A program made the position numbers and the translations under genes. Positions 38,123 to 47,752 of a stretch of DNA of 64,000 nt are shown here, piece after piece. This DNA comes from Streptomyces sp. NBC_01267. GTDB lineage: Bacteria > Actinomycetota > Actinomycetes > Streptomycetales > Streptomycetaceae. The stretch's first letter is position 1. The number at the start of each line of letters is the position of its first letter. A model generated the notes under the pieces. That model saw nothing but the letters and a program-made list of their open reading frames with translations, ran no database searches and was not told the origin of the DNA. Where the stretch lies: contig NZ_CP108455.1 in NCBI RefSeq assembly GCF_036241575.1, positions 434,001 to 498,000 of the forward strand, in the 5' to 3' direction.

Positions 38123-40363
38123 TCAGCCGCGCGGTACCGGAGCGGGATCGCGGGCGAGTCCCAGCAGGCGCTCGCCGATGATGTTCAGCTGTACGTCGGT
38201 GGTGCCGCCCGCGATCGACAGGCACCGGGTGTTGAGGAACATCCAGGTGGCGGTGCGCGGCCGGTCCGCCCGCACCGGCGGACGCGGCTCTTCCGGGCCG
38301 GGGTCGCAGGCGGGTGCCACCGTCAGCGCGTCGGCGCCCTGCCAGTCCATCGCGGTCTCCCACACCTGCTGCATGTGTTCCACACCGAGGAGCTTGGCGA
38401 CGCTGGACTCCGCCCCCGGCTGCCCGCCGGCCAGCGAGCGCAGGGTCTGGCGCAGGCCGAGCAGCCCGGTCGACTGGGCGTCGCAGAGGATCTGGCCGAG
38501 CACCGTGAGCCGTTCCTCGCCGGGGTCCCGGCCGGCGAGTGCGAGCAGTTCCTCGCCTCCGGAGCCGAGCGAGGAGTCGTTCGAGAGCGAGACGCGCTCG
38601 TTGGCCAGCGTCGTGCGGGCGAGTTTCCAGCCGTCTCCCGGACCTGCGACCAGCAGGGCGTCGGGGACGAAGACGTCGTCCAGGAAGACCTCGTTGAACA
38701 GGGACTCGCCGGTGAGTTCACGCAGCGGACGGATGTCGATGCCGGGGCTGCGCATGTCCACCAGGAAGTAGGAGATCCCCCGGTGCTTGGGCACACTCGC
38801 GTCGGTGCGGGCCAGGCAGATGCCCCAGTCCGCCTCGCGCGCCATGGACGTCCACACCTTCTGCCCGGTGAGCCGCCAGCCGCCTTCGGCCCGCTCCGCC
38901 CTGGTGCTGAGCCCGGCCAGGTCGGATCCGGCTCCCGGCTCGCTGAACAGCTGGCACCAGACGAGGTCGCCGCGGAGCGTCGGCGGCAGGAAGCGGCGTT
39001 GCTGTTCCTCGCTGCCGTGCTCGATGAGGGTCGGTACCACCCAGCCACCGATGATCATGTCGGCGGGTTCCAGCCCCGCCGCGCTCAGCTCCTCGGCGAT
39101 GACGAGCTGCGCCACCGCGTCGGCGCCCTTGCCCCAGGGGGCCGGCAGGTGCGGGGCGGTGTAGCCGTGCTCCGCCAGGTAGCTGGTGCGCTCCGCGCCG
39201 TCCAGCGCGATGGCGGGCGCGAGTTCGGCCCGGGTCCCGGCACGGACCGTCTCGGCCTCCGGCGGCAGGTCGACGGAGAACCTGCGACGGGTACCGGCGC
39301 GGGTGAGTGCGGCGACCCGGCGCTGCCAGCCGGTGGTCGGTCCGAGCAAGATGCGGAGCGTCTGGGCGCGGCGCAGGTACAGTCCCGCGTCGTGCTCCCA
39401 GGTGAAGCCGATGCCGCCGAGGGTCTGCACACAGTCCTTCGCGGTGGTGAAGCCCGCCTCGACACTCGTGGCGCTCGCGACCGCCACGGCGAGGGCGGCC
39501 TCCTCGGGGGTCCCGACGGCGCCGGGGTCCTGGGCGCGGGCCGCGTCCCAGGCGCACGCGCGGGCCTGTTCGGCGCGGGCCGCCATGCGGGCGCAGCGGT
39601 GCTTGACCCCCTGGAACTGTCCGATCGGCCGCCCGAACTGCTCGCGGACCTTCGCGTACTCGGCGGCGGTCGACGTGGCCCGGTCGGCCAGCCCGGAGGC
39701 CTCGGCGGCGAACAGCGTGGCGGCGAGGTCCAGGGGCAGCCGGGGGTCGATTCCGGAGAGCAGCCGCTCCGGGGAGAGTTCCAGGTCCCGCAGGGCTACG
39801 CGGACCAGCCGGCGTGTCGGGTCGTGGCTGTCGACGGCGGTGACCTCGGCGTCCGTACGGGCCACCACTGCCCAGCGGGTCCGGCCGCGGGACTCGACCG
39901 GCAGGACGAACACATCGGCGGGCCCGCCGCCGAGTACCGGCGCGGAGGTGCCGGAGACCCGCAGGGTGCCCGCCGCGTCCCGGGTCGCCGTCAGGGTGCC
40001 CGGGGCGAGGGCGGTGGCCCCGACCGTACTGCCGTCGGCCAGCCCCGCCAGCCGGTCCCGGTGGCCCGCCCGGTCCAGGACGGCGCTGGTGAGCACCGTG
40101 GACAGAAAGGGGCCGGGGGCCAGGTTGCGGCCCAATTCCTCTGTCACCACGGCCAGTTCGAGCATGCCGTAGCCGGACCCGATGTCCTCGGGAAGATGCA
40201 GGGAGAGCAGCCCCTGTCCGGCCAGGGCCGCCCAGAACGGCGGGAGTTGCTCGGTCCCGGCGTCGGCGGCGGCGCGGACGACGGTGGTGGTGATGTGCCG
40301 TGCGGCGAAGGCACGGACGGAGTCCCGCAGGTCGCGGTGCTCCTCGGTCAGTCCCATGGTCAT
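38123..40363 (-). CDS. fadE34: Fused double acyl-CoA dehydrogenase (ChsE3/FadE34-like)
   Basis: A 746-residue protein made of two acyl-CoA dehydrogenase domains, about 1-355 and 375-735. The first half has the FAD-contact motif QTLGGIGFTWEHD (313-325) but no catalytic Glu motif at the expected place; the second has FSEPGAGSDLAGL (473-485) and the catalytic-type Glu589 in LANERVSL. This architecture is that of mycobacterial FadE34 (ChsE3), which dehydrogenates C24 steroid acyl-CoA. ATG 40363 lies six bases after the fadA5 stop; an ATG two codons later is also possible. It fits the first oxidation of a bile-acid-like side chain. Confidence 0.88.
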   Translation of the reverse strand: MTMGLTEEHRDLRDSVRAFAARHITTTVVRAAADAGTEQLPPFWAALAGQGLLSLHLPEDIGSGYGMLELAVVTEELGRNLAPGPFLSTVLTSAVLDRAGHRDRLAGLADGSTVGATALAPGTLTATRDAAGTLRVSGTSAPVLGGGPADVFVLPVESRGRTRWAVVARTDAEVTAVDSHDPTRRLVRVALRDLELSPERLLSGIDPRLPLDLAATLFAAEASGLADRATSTAAEYAKVREQFGRPIGQFQGVKHRCARMAARAEQARACAWDAARAQDPGAVGTPEEAALAVAVASATSVEAGFTTAKDCVQTLGGIGFTWEHDAGLYLRRAQTLRILLGPTTGWQRRVAALTRAGTRRRFSVDLPPEAETVRAGTRAELAPAIALDGAERTSYLAEHGYTAPHLPAPWGKGADAVAQLVIAEELSAAGLEPADMIIGGWVVPTLIEHGSEEQQRRFLPPTLRGDLVWCQLFSEPGAGSDLAGLSTRAERAEGGWRLTGQKVWTSMAREADWGICLARTDASVPKHRGISYFLVDMRSPGIDIRPLRELTGESLFNEVFLDDVFVPDALLVAGPGDGWKLARTTLANERVSLSNDSSLGSGGEELLALAGRDPGEERLTVLGQILCDAQSTGLLGLRQTLRSLAGGQPGAESSVAKLLGVEHMQQVWETAMDWQGADALTVAPACDPGPEEPRPPVRADRPRTATWMFLNTRCLSIAGGTTDVQLNIIGERLLGLARDPAPVPRG

Positions 40364-40369
40364 GGTGGT

Positions 40370-41597
<1,228 letters not shown>

Positions 41598-41653
41598 CAG
41601 TACAAGGGAAGGTCGCCCGTTTCTGTCGGGGCGTCAGACATGCTCCCCGGGTG

Positions 41654-42430
41654 TCAGAACTGCTCCGGTCCGCGGAGCGTGGCCTCGGCGCCGCCGTCGA
41701 CGTACACCACCTGACCGGTGATGTGGGAGTTCTCCGGCGCGGTCAGCCAGGCCAGGGCGTGTGCCACGGTTTCGGGGTCCGCGTATCCGTTCAGCGGCAT
41801 GGGGACGGCTTCCCGCATCACTTCACGCATCCGCTCGTCGGCGACGAGTTCCGCGGACATGGGCGTCAGGACCACGCCGGGGGCCACCGCGTTGAGCGGG
41901 ATCCCGGCGTCGGCCCAGCCCGGTGAGACGCAGGTGCGCCGGAGCCACTGGGCGAGCGCCGCCTTGGACGAGGGGTAGAGCTGCCGCGCGTCGCCCCGGG
42001 CGACCGCCTCCTCCGCCCGCGCCGTGGCAAGGGACTCGTCACCGGACAGGCAGGCGGCCACGATCCGCGGATCGCCCTGCTGTGTACCGGAGATGGAGCC
42101 GACCACGCCGACCCGGGGCCGGTCGGCCGCGGCGAGGGCCGGGCGCAGGGCCGTCACTAGCTCGGTGGTCCCGAAGTAGTTGACGCTGATCATCAGCCGT
42201 CCGGGCGCCGCCACCCCGGCGCAGGTGATGAGCGCGTCGAGGACGCCGTCGCAGCGTTCCAGGACTCCGCCGACGGCGCTCGCGCGGCCGTCGGGCGTGG
42301 AGAGGTCCGCGCAGACCTCGGCGTCGGCCAGGTCGACGCCGATCACCTCGTCACCGCGCGCGGTGAGCAGGGCGGCCAGCGCGTGGCCGATACCGGAAGC
42401 GGCGCCGGTGACGGCGACATGACGTGTCAT
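41654..42430 (-). CDS. hsdA: 3-alpha-hydroxysteroid dehydrogenase (HsdA type)
   Basis: A 258-residue SDR strongly resembling the Comamonas 3-alpha-HSD/carbonyl reductase: TGAASGIG (8-15), VCADLSTPDGR (39-49), SVNYFGTTEL (82-91), catalytic Tyr152 and Lys156 in YPSSK, and the C-terminal GGAEATLRGPEQF. It interconverts 3-alpha-hydroxy and 3-oxo steroids, the first ring step for bile acids, which carry a 3-alpha-OH, whereas cholesterol is 3-beta. ATG 42430 has AGGAG upstream. It is transcribed towards fadA5 but with its own promoter, sharing a 325-base divergent region with a secreted lipase. Confidence 0.9.
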   Translation of the reverse strand: MTRHVAVTGAASGIGHALAALLTARGDEVIGVDLADAEVCADLSTPDGRASAVGGVLERCDGVLDALITCAGVAAPGRLMISVNYFGTTELVTALRPALAAADRPRVGVVGSISGTQQGDPRIVAACLSGDESLATARAEEAVARGDARQLYPSSKAALAQWLRRTCVSPGWADAGIPLNAVAPGVVLTPMSAELVADERMREVMREAVPMPLNGYADPETVAHALAWLTAPENSHITGQVVYVDGGAEATLRGPEQF

Positions 42431-42559
42431 GGGTTCTCCTCGGTGGCAGTGCCGGCCGGTGAAGGGTGCCGGTGGGGTCCGGCCGGGCGGGCCGCGCAAG
42501 CAGGACGGGCGGCCGACGGCCGGACGCTAGCGGGCGGGCCGCACCCCGCGCGGGCTCCC

Positions 42560-42574
42560 TCCCGCTCACCGGGA
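42560..42574. promoter_or_regulatory. Type III palindrome TCCCGCTCACCGGGA (hsdA side)
   Basis: Perfect TCCCG/CGGGA arms with centre CTCAC, 129 bases upstream of the hsdA ATG. Same family as the sites at 34687, 42615, 45288 and 61447. Confidence 0.6.
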
Positions 42575-42614
42575 GAGGAGATCCCGAACCGGCGCGACGT
42601 ATGCCCCGCGCCGT

Positions 42615-42629
42615 GACCGCTCAGTGGGA
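42615..42629. promoter_or_regulatory. Type III palindrome GACCGCTCAGTGGGA (lipase side)
   Basis: A less perfect member of the TCCCGCTCAGYGGGA family, 126 bases upstream of the lipase ATG. The right half CTCAGTGGGA is identical or nearly so to the sites at 45288 and 61447. Confidence 0.5.
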
Positions 42630-42755
42630 CCGGCGCCCCGGCACCGCCCGGGGAGCGGTTGGCTGGCTTTCGCAAGGAATTCCGGCCGGTTCCCGCCCCC
42701 GGGACGGGCAACGGGCCTCGCCGGATCAGTCGGCCCCTCGTATCAGGAGAGACAC

Positions 42756-43982
42756 ATGGGATCAGCTCTCAGGCCGCCGGGCGGCCGGATCACGGTCGTC
42801 ACCGCGGTCGCGACCGTCGTCCTCGCGGGACTCACCCCGCTCGCGGCGCAGGCCCACGAACCGCATGCCCCGGCCCCGGTCTCGGACACGGCCGCCGGAA
42901 CCCTCCCCGGTCAGCGCGGCTCGCTGCTCACCGAACGGACACTGACCGGAGTGGCGGCGCTGCCGAGCGCGGCCGAGAACCGCACGGTGACCTATCTGTC
43001 GGAGGACAGCCAGGGACGCCGGATCGTGGTGTCCGGCACGGTGTCCCTGCCGAAGACACCACCGCCGCCGGGCGGCTGGCCGGTCATCAGCTGGGCGCAC
43101 GGCACCACGGGACTGGCCGACATCTGTGCCCCGTCGGCCGACACCCCGGACGGCCCGGAGCACGAACAGCTCGCCCAGCAGGTCCAGACCCTCGACCAGT
43201 GGGTGACACACGGCTACGCGGTCGTACGGACCGACTACGAGGGCCTGGGAACCCCGGGCGACCATCCCTATCTGAACGGCCGCAGCGCGGCGAACACGGT
43301 CGTGGACTTGGTCAGGGCGGCCCGCAGGGTCGACCCGCGGGTGGGCCGTCGCTGGCTCGCGGTGGGGCACAGCCAGGGCGGTCACGCGGCGCTGTTCTCG
43401 GCCGCCGCCGCTTCCACCGGCAAGGACGTGCAGCTGGTCGGCGCCGTCGCCATCGCCCCCGGTGGGTGGGAAGTGAGCCAGACCGTGCCGTACATCCGTG
43501 CCGGCGGTCCCGGCGCCCAGGCCTCCGTGGCCTTCCTGCCCCCGCTGCTGCTCGGCGCGGCGGCGGCGGATCCGGCGGTCGTCCCCGAGGACCTGCTGAC
43601 CAAGAAGGCCCTGCCGCTGATCACCGCCGCCCGTACCGGCTGTCTGGAGAGCGTGCGTGAGGTGGCGGCGACGATCCCGCCCGAGGACGTCTTCAAGCCG
43701 GACGCCGATGTCGCGCCGCTCACCGACTACTTGAAGAAGCAGGAGACGGGCGGACTGAAACTGCGGGTGCCCACGTTCGTGGCGCAGGGCGCGGACGACC
43801 AGCTCGTCGCGAGGTCCACCACCGACGACCTGGTGAAGAGTCTGCGCAAGACGTCACGCGACGTCAGTTACCGGGTGTATCCGGGTGCGGACCACCGCGG
43901 TTCCATCGCCGCCTCGTGGGGTGACGCCGAGAGGTTCGCCGACGCCCTGTTCTCGCAACACCGGCCAAACGCCTCGCGCTGA
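42756..43982 (+). CDS. Secreted lipase/esterase (alpha/beta hydrolase)
   Basis: A 408-residue secreted alpha/beta hydrolase of the secretory-lipase type. A signal peptide ends at AQA about residue 33. The oxyanion region WAHGTTG (114-120), nucleophile Ser206 in GHSQGG, an Asp in QGADDQLV and the catalytic His in YPGADHRGS are visible; Cys124 and a later Cys may form a disulphide. ATG at 42756 has AGGAGAGACAC before it. Its divergent promoter with hsdA and the shared palindromes suggest it belongs to the steroid regulon, perhaps releasing steroids from esters or conjugates; that is inference. Confidence 0.85.
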   Translation: MGSALRPPGGRITVVTAVATVVLAGLTPLAAQAHEPHAPAPVSDTAAGTLPGQRGSLLTERTLTGVAALPSAAENRTVTYLSEDSQGRRIVVSGTVSLPKTPPPPGGWPVISWAHGTTGLADICAPSADTPDGPEHEQLAQQVQTLDQWVTHGYAVVRTDYEGLGTPGDHPYLNGRSAANTVVDLVRAARRVDPRVGRRWLAVGHSQGGHAALFSAAAASTGKDVQLVGAVAIAPGGWEVSQTVPYIRAGGPGAQASVAFLPPLLLGAAAADPAVVPEDLLTKKALPLITAARTGCLESVREVAATIPPEDVFKPDADVAPLTDYLKKQETGGLKLRVPTFVAQGADDQLVARSTTDDLVKSLRKTSRDVSYRVYPGADHRGSIAASWGDAERFADALFSQHRPNASR

Positions 43983-43989
43983 GCCGGGC

Positions 43990-44040
43990 ACCGGGGCCTT
44001 CACGCGCGAGCGGCGCGGCCGGCTTCGCGCAGGCCCCGGT
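43990..44040. terminator. Possible bidirectional terminator, lipase / HsaA-like gene
   Basis: ACCGGGGCCT (43990-43999) pairs with AGGCCCCGGT (44031-44040) across about 31 bases that contain further short GCGCG pairings. It fills the gap between two convergent genes. Confidence 0.5.
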
Positions 44041-44046
44041 ACTGGT

Positions 44047-45216
44047 TCAGAGCAGGTTGTCCTCGACGGTGAGACCGAACGCGCCCCGGCCGTACATGGC
44101 CAGGGTGCGCTCCACGTCGTTCGCCACGTGCACGCTCCCGGCGTGCGCGTCCCGCCAGGCGCGCTCGACGGGGTTCCCCCGCCGCAGGGAGTTCCCCCCT
44201 GCGGTCTTGAAGAGGATGTCGACGGCCTCCAGCGCCCGTTCGGTGCCGCGCACCTGGTCGCGGCGGGTCCGCAGCCGCAGTTCCATGGGGATCTCACCGC
44301 CGTTCGTGGCACAGGCGTACAGCTCACCGATGTTGCGGTCCGTCTGGAGGACGGCGGCATCGATCTCGGAGGCGGCACGCCCCACCGCGACCTGGGCGAA
44401 TCCGTCGTCGGCGAACCGCCCTCCGCCCAGGCTCCGCCGGGACCGCTCCCGCATGGCGTCGACGTAGGACCGGTAGCACCCGGCCACGGCGCCGACGACG
44501 GGTGCGGTGATCGCCGAGGTGAAGACGGCCCCGAACGGCATCCGGTAGAGCGGTCCCGGGTTCACCCGCTGCCCCGGCCCGCGCAGCCTGGAGTGCTCGT
44601 AGTTGCGCAGGGTCCGGTGCGCGGGGACGAAGACCCGGTCGGCGGCGATGTCGTTGCTGCCGGTGCCACGCAGCCCGATCACGTCCCAGACGTCCAGGAT
44701 GCGGTAGTCCTCCCGTGGCACCAGGACCGTCATGAAGTCGACCGGCTTGCCCTCGGCGCCCACCAGCAGCGCGCCCAGCAGCGCCCACGAGGCGTGGTCG
44801 CAGCCCGAGGAGAAACTCCAGCGGCCACTGAGCTCGTACCCGCCGTCCACCGGGGTGAGCCGGCCGACGGGGGCGTACGACGACGAGATCAGCGTGTCCG
44901 GGCCGGGCCCCCACACCTCGTCCTGGGCGCGCTCGGGGAACAACCCCAGCTGCCAGGCGTGCACACCGAGCACGGAGGCCACCCAGCCGGTCGAGGCGCA
45001 GGCGCCGGAGACCTCCCTGACCACCTCGTAGAAGTGCACGGGGTCGCTCTCGGCCCCGCCGTACCGCTTCGGCTGGAGCATCCGGAAGAATCCGGCCGCA
45101 CGCAGTTCGCGCACGCTCTCACCGGGCACCACCCGGTTCTCGTCCGTCGCTCCCGCGCGCTCCGCGATGGCGGGGAGCAGCGGGCGGACCGACTCCAGAA
45201 CGCCGTTGCTCGCCAT
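44047..45216 (-). CDS. HsaA-like flavin-dependent monooxygenase, oxygenase component (paralogue 1)
   Basis: A 389-residue protein of the acyl-CoA-dehydrogenase-fold group D monooxygenases. Shared with HsaA: GFFRMLQPKRYGG, STGWVASVLGVHAWQL, SSSYAPVG, SSGCDHASW, VIGLRGTGSND and the C-terminal FWRDAHAG-like ERAWRDAHAGSVHVAND. HsaA hydroxylates the phenolic 3-HSA to a catechol using FMNH2/FADH2 from a reductase. A second copy is at 57316 next to hsaC. This one is divergent from kshA with a midpoint palindrome, so it may act on a related phenol or another ring position. No flavin reductase gene is seen in the window. Confidence 0.85.
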   Translation of the reverse strand: MASNGVLESVRPLLPAIAERAGATDENRVVPGESVRELRAAGFFRMLQPKRYGGAESDPVHFYEVVREVSGACASTGWVASVLGVHAWQLGLFPERAQDEVWGPGPDTLISSSYAPVGRLTPVDGGYELSGRWSFSSGCDHASWALLGALLVGAEGKPVDFMTVLVPREDYRILDVWDVIGLRGTGSNDIAADRVFVPAHRTLRNYEHSRLRGPGQRVNPGPLYRMPFGAVFTSAITAPVVGAVAGCYRSYVDAMRERSRRSLGGGRFADDGFAQVAVGRAASEIDAAVLQTDRNIGELYACATNGGEIPMELRLRTRRDQVRGTERALEAVDILFKTAGGNSLRRGNPVERAWRDAHAGSVHVANDVERTLAMYGRGAFGLTVEDNLL

Positions 45217-45287
45217 GTGTCCTCCCAGGTGTGTCGGAACTGCCGGGATCGATGGTGCGCCGTGTCACCGCCCGGCGCCCCGGGCGG

Positions 45288-45302
45288 TTCCGGTCAGTGG
45301 GA
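45288..45302. promoter_or_regulatory. Type III palindrome TTCCGGTCAGTGGGA (hsaA-like / kshA spacer)
   Basis: Lies 72 bases from the HsaA-like ATG and 75 from the kshA ATG, the exact midpoint of the divergent spacer, as at 34687. Matches consensus TCCCGCTCAGYGGGA at 12-13 of 15 positions. Confidence 0.6.
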
Positions 45303-45376
45303 CTCGGCGGTTGCCGCGCGTCACCGGCGCCTACGTTTCGGGAGGAGGAATCCGGGCTCTCAAGGGATGGGTGAGC

Positions 45377-46543
45377 ATGACCGCAGTGGAGTCTCAGAAC
45401 GACGGCGTCCGCAGTATCGAGGCAGCGGCGGCCCCGGCCCGCTTCGCCCGTGGCTGGCACTGTCTGGGCACGGCCGCGAGGTTCAAGGACGGTTCGCCGC
45501 ACGCGATCCACGCCTTCGGGCAGAAGCTGGTCGTCTTCCGGAGCGGTGACGGCTCGCTGAACGTTCTGGATGCCTACTGCCGGCACATGGGCGGTGACCT
45601 GTCGCAGGGCACCGTCAAGGGCGATGCGCTGGCCTGCCCCTTCCACGACTGGCGGTGGGGAGGCGACGGACGCTGCCGGCAGATCCCGTACAGCCGCCGG
45701 GTCCCGCTCAGGGCGCGCACGGCCGCCTGGATCACCATGGAGCAGGACGGTCTGCTGTTCCTCTGGAACGATCCCGAGGGCAATCCGCCGCCGCCGGACG
45801 TGACGATCCCCCGTATGGCGGGAGCGGGCAGGGACGACTGGACCGACTGGCTCTGGAGCGAGATCACGGTCAGGAGCAACTGCCGCGAAGTGATCGACAA
45901 CGTGGTGGACATGGCGCACTTCTTCTATGTGCACTTCTCCTTCCCGACGTACTTCAAGAACGTCTTCGAGGGGCACGTGGCGAGCCAGTTCCAGAAGGGT
46001 GTCGGCCGCGAGGACCGGCGCCCCGCCGCGACCGGCGACGAACCGAAACTCCTCGGGAACACCTCGGTGGCCGCCTACCACGGGCCGTCGTTCATGATCG
46101 ACGAACTGACCTACCACTACGACCGGATGGACCTGAACTCCGTCCTGATCAACTGCCACTACCCGGTGGACGAGAACTCCTTCGTGCTCCAGTACGGCGT
46201 GATGGTGGAGCGCAGTGACGCGCTCGAAGGCGACGCCGCGGACGAAATGGCCGCGAAGATGGCCGACTTCATCAGGATCGGCTTCGAGCAGGACGTGGCC
46301 ATCTGGCAGAACAAGACCCGCATCGACAACCCGCTGCTCTGCGAGGAGGACGGCCCGGTCTACCAACTGCGCCGCTGGTACGAGCAGTTCTACGTGGACG
46401 TCGCCGATGTCCGGCCGGAGATGGTGGAGCGGTACGAGTTCGAACTCGACACGGAGCGCCCCGTCGAGGCGTGGCGCAAGGAGGTCGAGGACAACCTCGC
46501 CCGCCAGGCGTCCGAGGGCGCCGCAAGTGGGCCGTCGCGGTGA
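45377..46543 (+). CDS. kshA: 3-ketosteroid 9-alpha-hydroxylase oxygenase (KshA)
   Basis: A 388-residue Rieske non-haem iron oxygenase. Rieske ligands are Cys68, His70, Cys87 and His90 (CRH...CPFH); the mononuclear iron site is marked by NVVDMAHFFYVH with His181 and His186, the same numbering as in mycobacterial KshA. With KshB it 9-alpha-hydroxylates 3-ketosteroids, opening ring B together with KstD. ATG 45377 (MTAVESQ) follows an AAGGG site; a GTG two codons earlier is possible. It leads a five-gene plus operon. kshB is separate at 61501. Confidence 0.95.
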   Translation: MTAVESQNDGVRSIEAAAAPARFARGWHCLGTAARFKDGSPHAIHAFGQKLVVFRSGDGSLNVLDAYCRHMGGDLSQGTVKGDALACPFHDWRWGGDGRCRQIPYSRRVPLRARTAAWITMEQDGLLFLWNDPEGNPPPPDVTIPRMAGAGRDDWTDWLWSEITVRSNCREVIDNVVDMAHFFYVHFSFPTYFKNVFEGHVASQFQKGVGREDRRPAATGDEPKLLGNTSVAAYHGPSFMIDELTYHYDRMDLNSVLINCHYPVDENSFVLQYGVMVERSDALEGDAADEMAAKMADFIRIGFEQDVAIWQNKTRIDNPLLCEEDGPVYQLRRWYEQFYVDVADVRPEMVERYEFELDTERPVEAWRKEVEDNLARQASEGAASGPSR

Positions 46544-46857
46544 CGCCGCGGGACAACCGCCTGCTGGACGCGCCCATGCGACCGGTGGCGTGCCTGCGGT
46601 GCGAGGCCACCGTGCTGGTCCGCAAGAGCAGTTGGCACCAGACCAGCATCCAGTGGGACGGCGCCGCCATGTCCGCGTGCGCGGAGCGGCCGGCCGCCGC
46701 GACGGACGCCGGGCGGCTCGAGACCTGCCGGTCGCTGCGTGACAGCGTCCGGCAGGCGGCGCTGACCGGCGCCATCGAGGTACCGGACCCGCGGACGGAA
46801 GACGCAGCAGAGAACGACGCGGACGACCAGGCAGACGGCGAGAGGAGCACTCCGTGA
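46540..46857 (+). CDS. Small four-cysteine protein of unknown function
   Basis: A 105-residue protein encoded between kshA and an SDR, with four-base overlaps on both sides (GTGA and GTGA), so it is translationally embedded in the operon. It has a CLRC pair (about 19-22), a lone Cys in SACAE and one in LETC, followed by an acidic C-terminal tail (about 80-105, rich in D and E). The Cys pattern could bind a metal or Fe-S cluster, but no known ferredoxin motif is complete. I do not recognise the family. A role in electron supply or assembly for KshA or the SDR is speculation from position. Confidence 0.75.
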   Translation: MTPRDNRLLDAPMRPVACLRCEATVLVRKSSWHQTSIQWDGAAMSACAERPAAATDAGRLETCRSLRDSVRQAALTGAIEVPDPRTEDAAENDADDQADGERSTP

Positions 46858-47645
46858 TCGACAGGGGCACGTACGGACCGTGGGCGGTCGTCGCGGGCGG
46901 ATCCGAGGGGGTGGGATCCGCCTTCGCCCACCAGTTGGCCGACGCCGGTCTCAACCTGGTGCTGATCGCCAGGAAGCCCGGACCGCTCCATGACACCGCG
47001 GAGCAGGTACGCGCGAAGGGCGTCGAGGTCCGCACGCTGGAACTCGACCTCCTCGCCCCGGACGCACTGGGAGCGGTCCGCGCGGTCACCGACGGACTTG
47101 AGGTCGGGCTGCTGGTCTTCAACGCGGGCGCCAACAGTTACGGCCACGAGTTCGTCACCGGCGACCTCGACGGGGTACAGGGCGTCATCGACCTGAACAT
47201 CACCGCGCAGCTCCGGCTCACCCACCATTTCGGCGCCCTGATGAAGGAGCGGCGCCGGGGTGGCATCCTGCTCGTCGGTTCGCTCGCCGGGTACATGGGC
47301 CAGGCGCACATGAGCATCTACTCCGCCGCGAAGGCGTTCGGAAGGATCTTCGCGGAAGGGCTGTGGCTGGAACTCAGGGAGTACGACATCCAGGTGCTGG
47401 AGCTGGTGCTCGGCGTCACCCGGACCCCCGCCATGGTCCGTGCCGGACTGGACTTCGACCTTCCGGGGCTGCGGGTCGCCGACCCCGAGGACGTGGCGCG
47501 GGAAGGGCTCGACCATCTCCACGAGGGGCCGGTGCGGATCGCGGGCGGCAACGAGGCGACCGCCGCGCAGCGCGGCGGCCCGGACCGGGCCGCCCTGGTG
47601 GCGGGGGCGCACGAGGCGTCGAAGCGGCTGCTCCGCCGTACCTGA
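46854..47645 (+). CDS. SDR-family dehydrogenase in kshA operon
   Basis: A 263-residue short-chain dehydrogenase of the membrane-anchorless 17-beta-HSD12/KAR-like type: GGSEGVG nucleotide motif (about 15-21), FNAGAN in place of NNAG, Ser in LVGSLAGY and YSAAK active site. GTG at 46854 overlaps the small upstream gene and has AGAGGAG before it. The LGVTRTPAM substrate loop is hydrophobic. A hydroxysteroid dehydrogenase role is likely given the operon; the hydroxyl position is unknown. Confidence 0.85.
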   Translation: MIDRGTYGPWAVVAGGSEGVGSAFAHQLADAGLNLVLIARKPGPLHDTAEQVRAKGVEVRTLELDLLAPDALGAVRAVTDGLEVGLLVFNAGANSYGHEFVTGDLDGVQGVIDLNITAQLRLTHHFGALMKERRRGGILLVGSLAGYMGQAHMSIYSAAKAFGRIFAEGLWLELREYDIQVLELVLGVTRTPAMVRAGLDFDLPGLRVADPEDVAREGLDHLHEGPVRIAGGNEATAAQRGGPDRAALVAGAHEASKRLLRRT

Positions 47646-47697
47646 ACCCGCCCCGCTGCGGCGGCGCTCGTACCTCCGCTCCGCGGACCTCCCGAAC

Positions 47698-47736
47698 AAG
47701 CCTTCTCCGTAAGCCTTCTCCGTAAGTCATCTCCGT
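47698..47736 (+). repeat. Three tandem copies of a 13-bp unit
   Basis: AAGCCTTCTCCGT occurs at 47698-47710 and 47711-47723 exactly, and as AAGTCATCTCCGT at 47724-47736, ending 16 bases before the flavoprotein ATG. It sits in the only sizeable gap of the kshA operon. Confidence 0.85.
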
Positions 47737-47752
47737 AACGAAAGGTGCGCCG

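Larger units (their letters stand above)
42431..42755. other. Divergent control region hsdA / secreted lipase
   Basis: A 325-base spacer holding two copies of the type III palindrome (42560-42574 and 42615-42629), 40 bases apart from end to start. Each lies about 130 bases from the nearer start codon. Apart from these and GC-rich spacer no gene or RNA was recognised. Confidence 0.55.
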
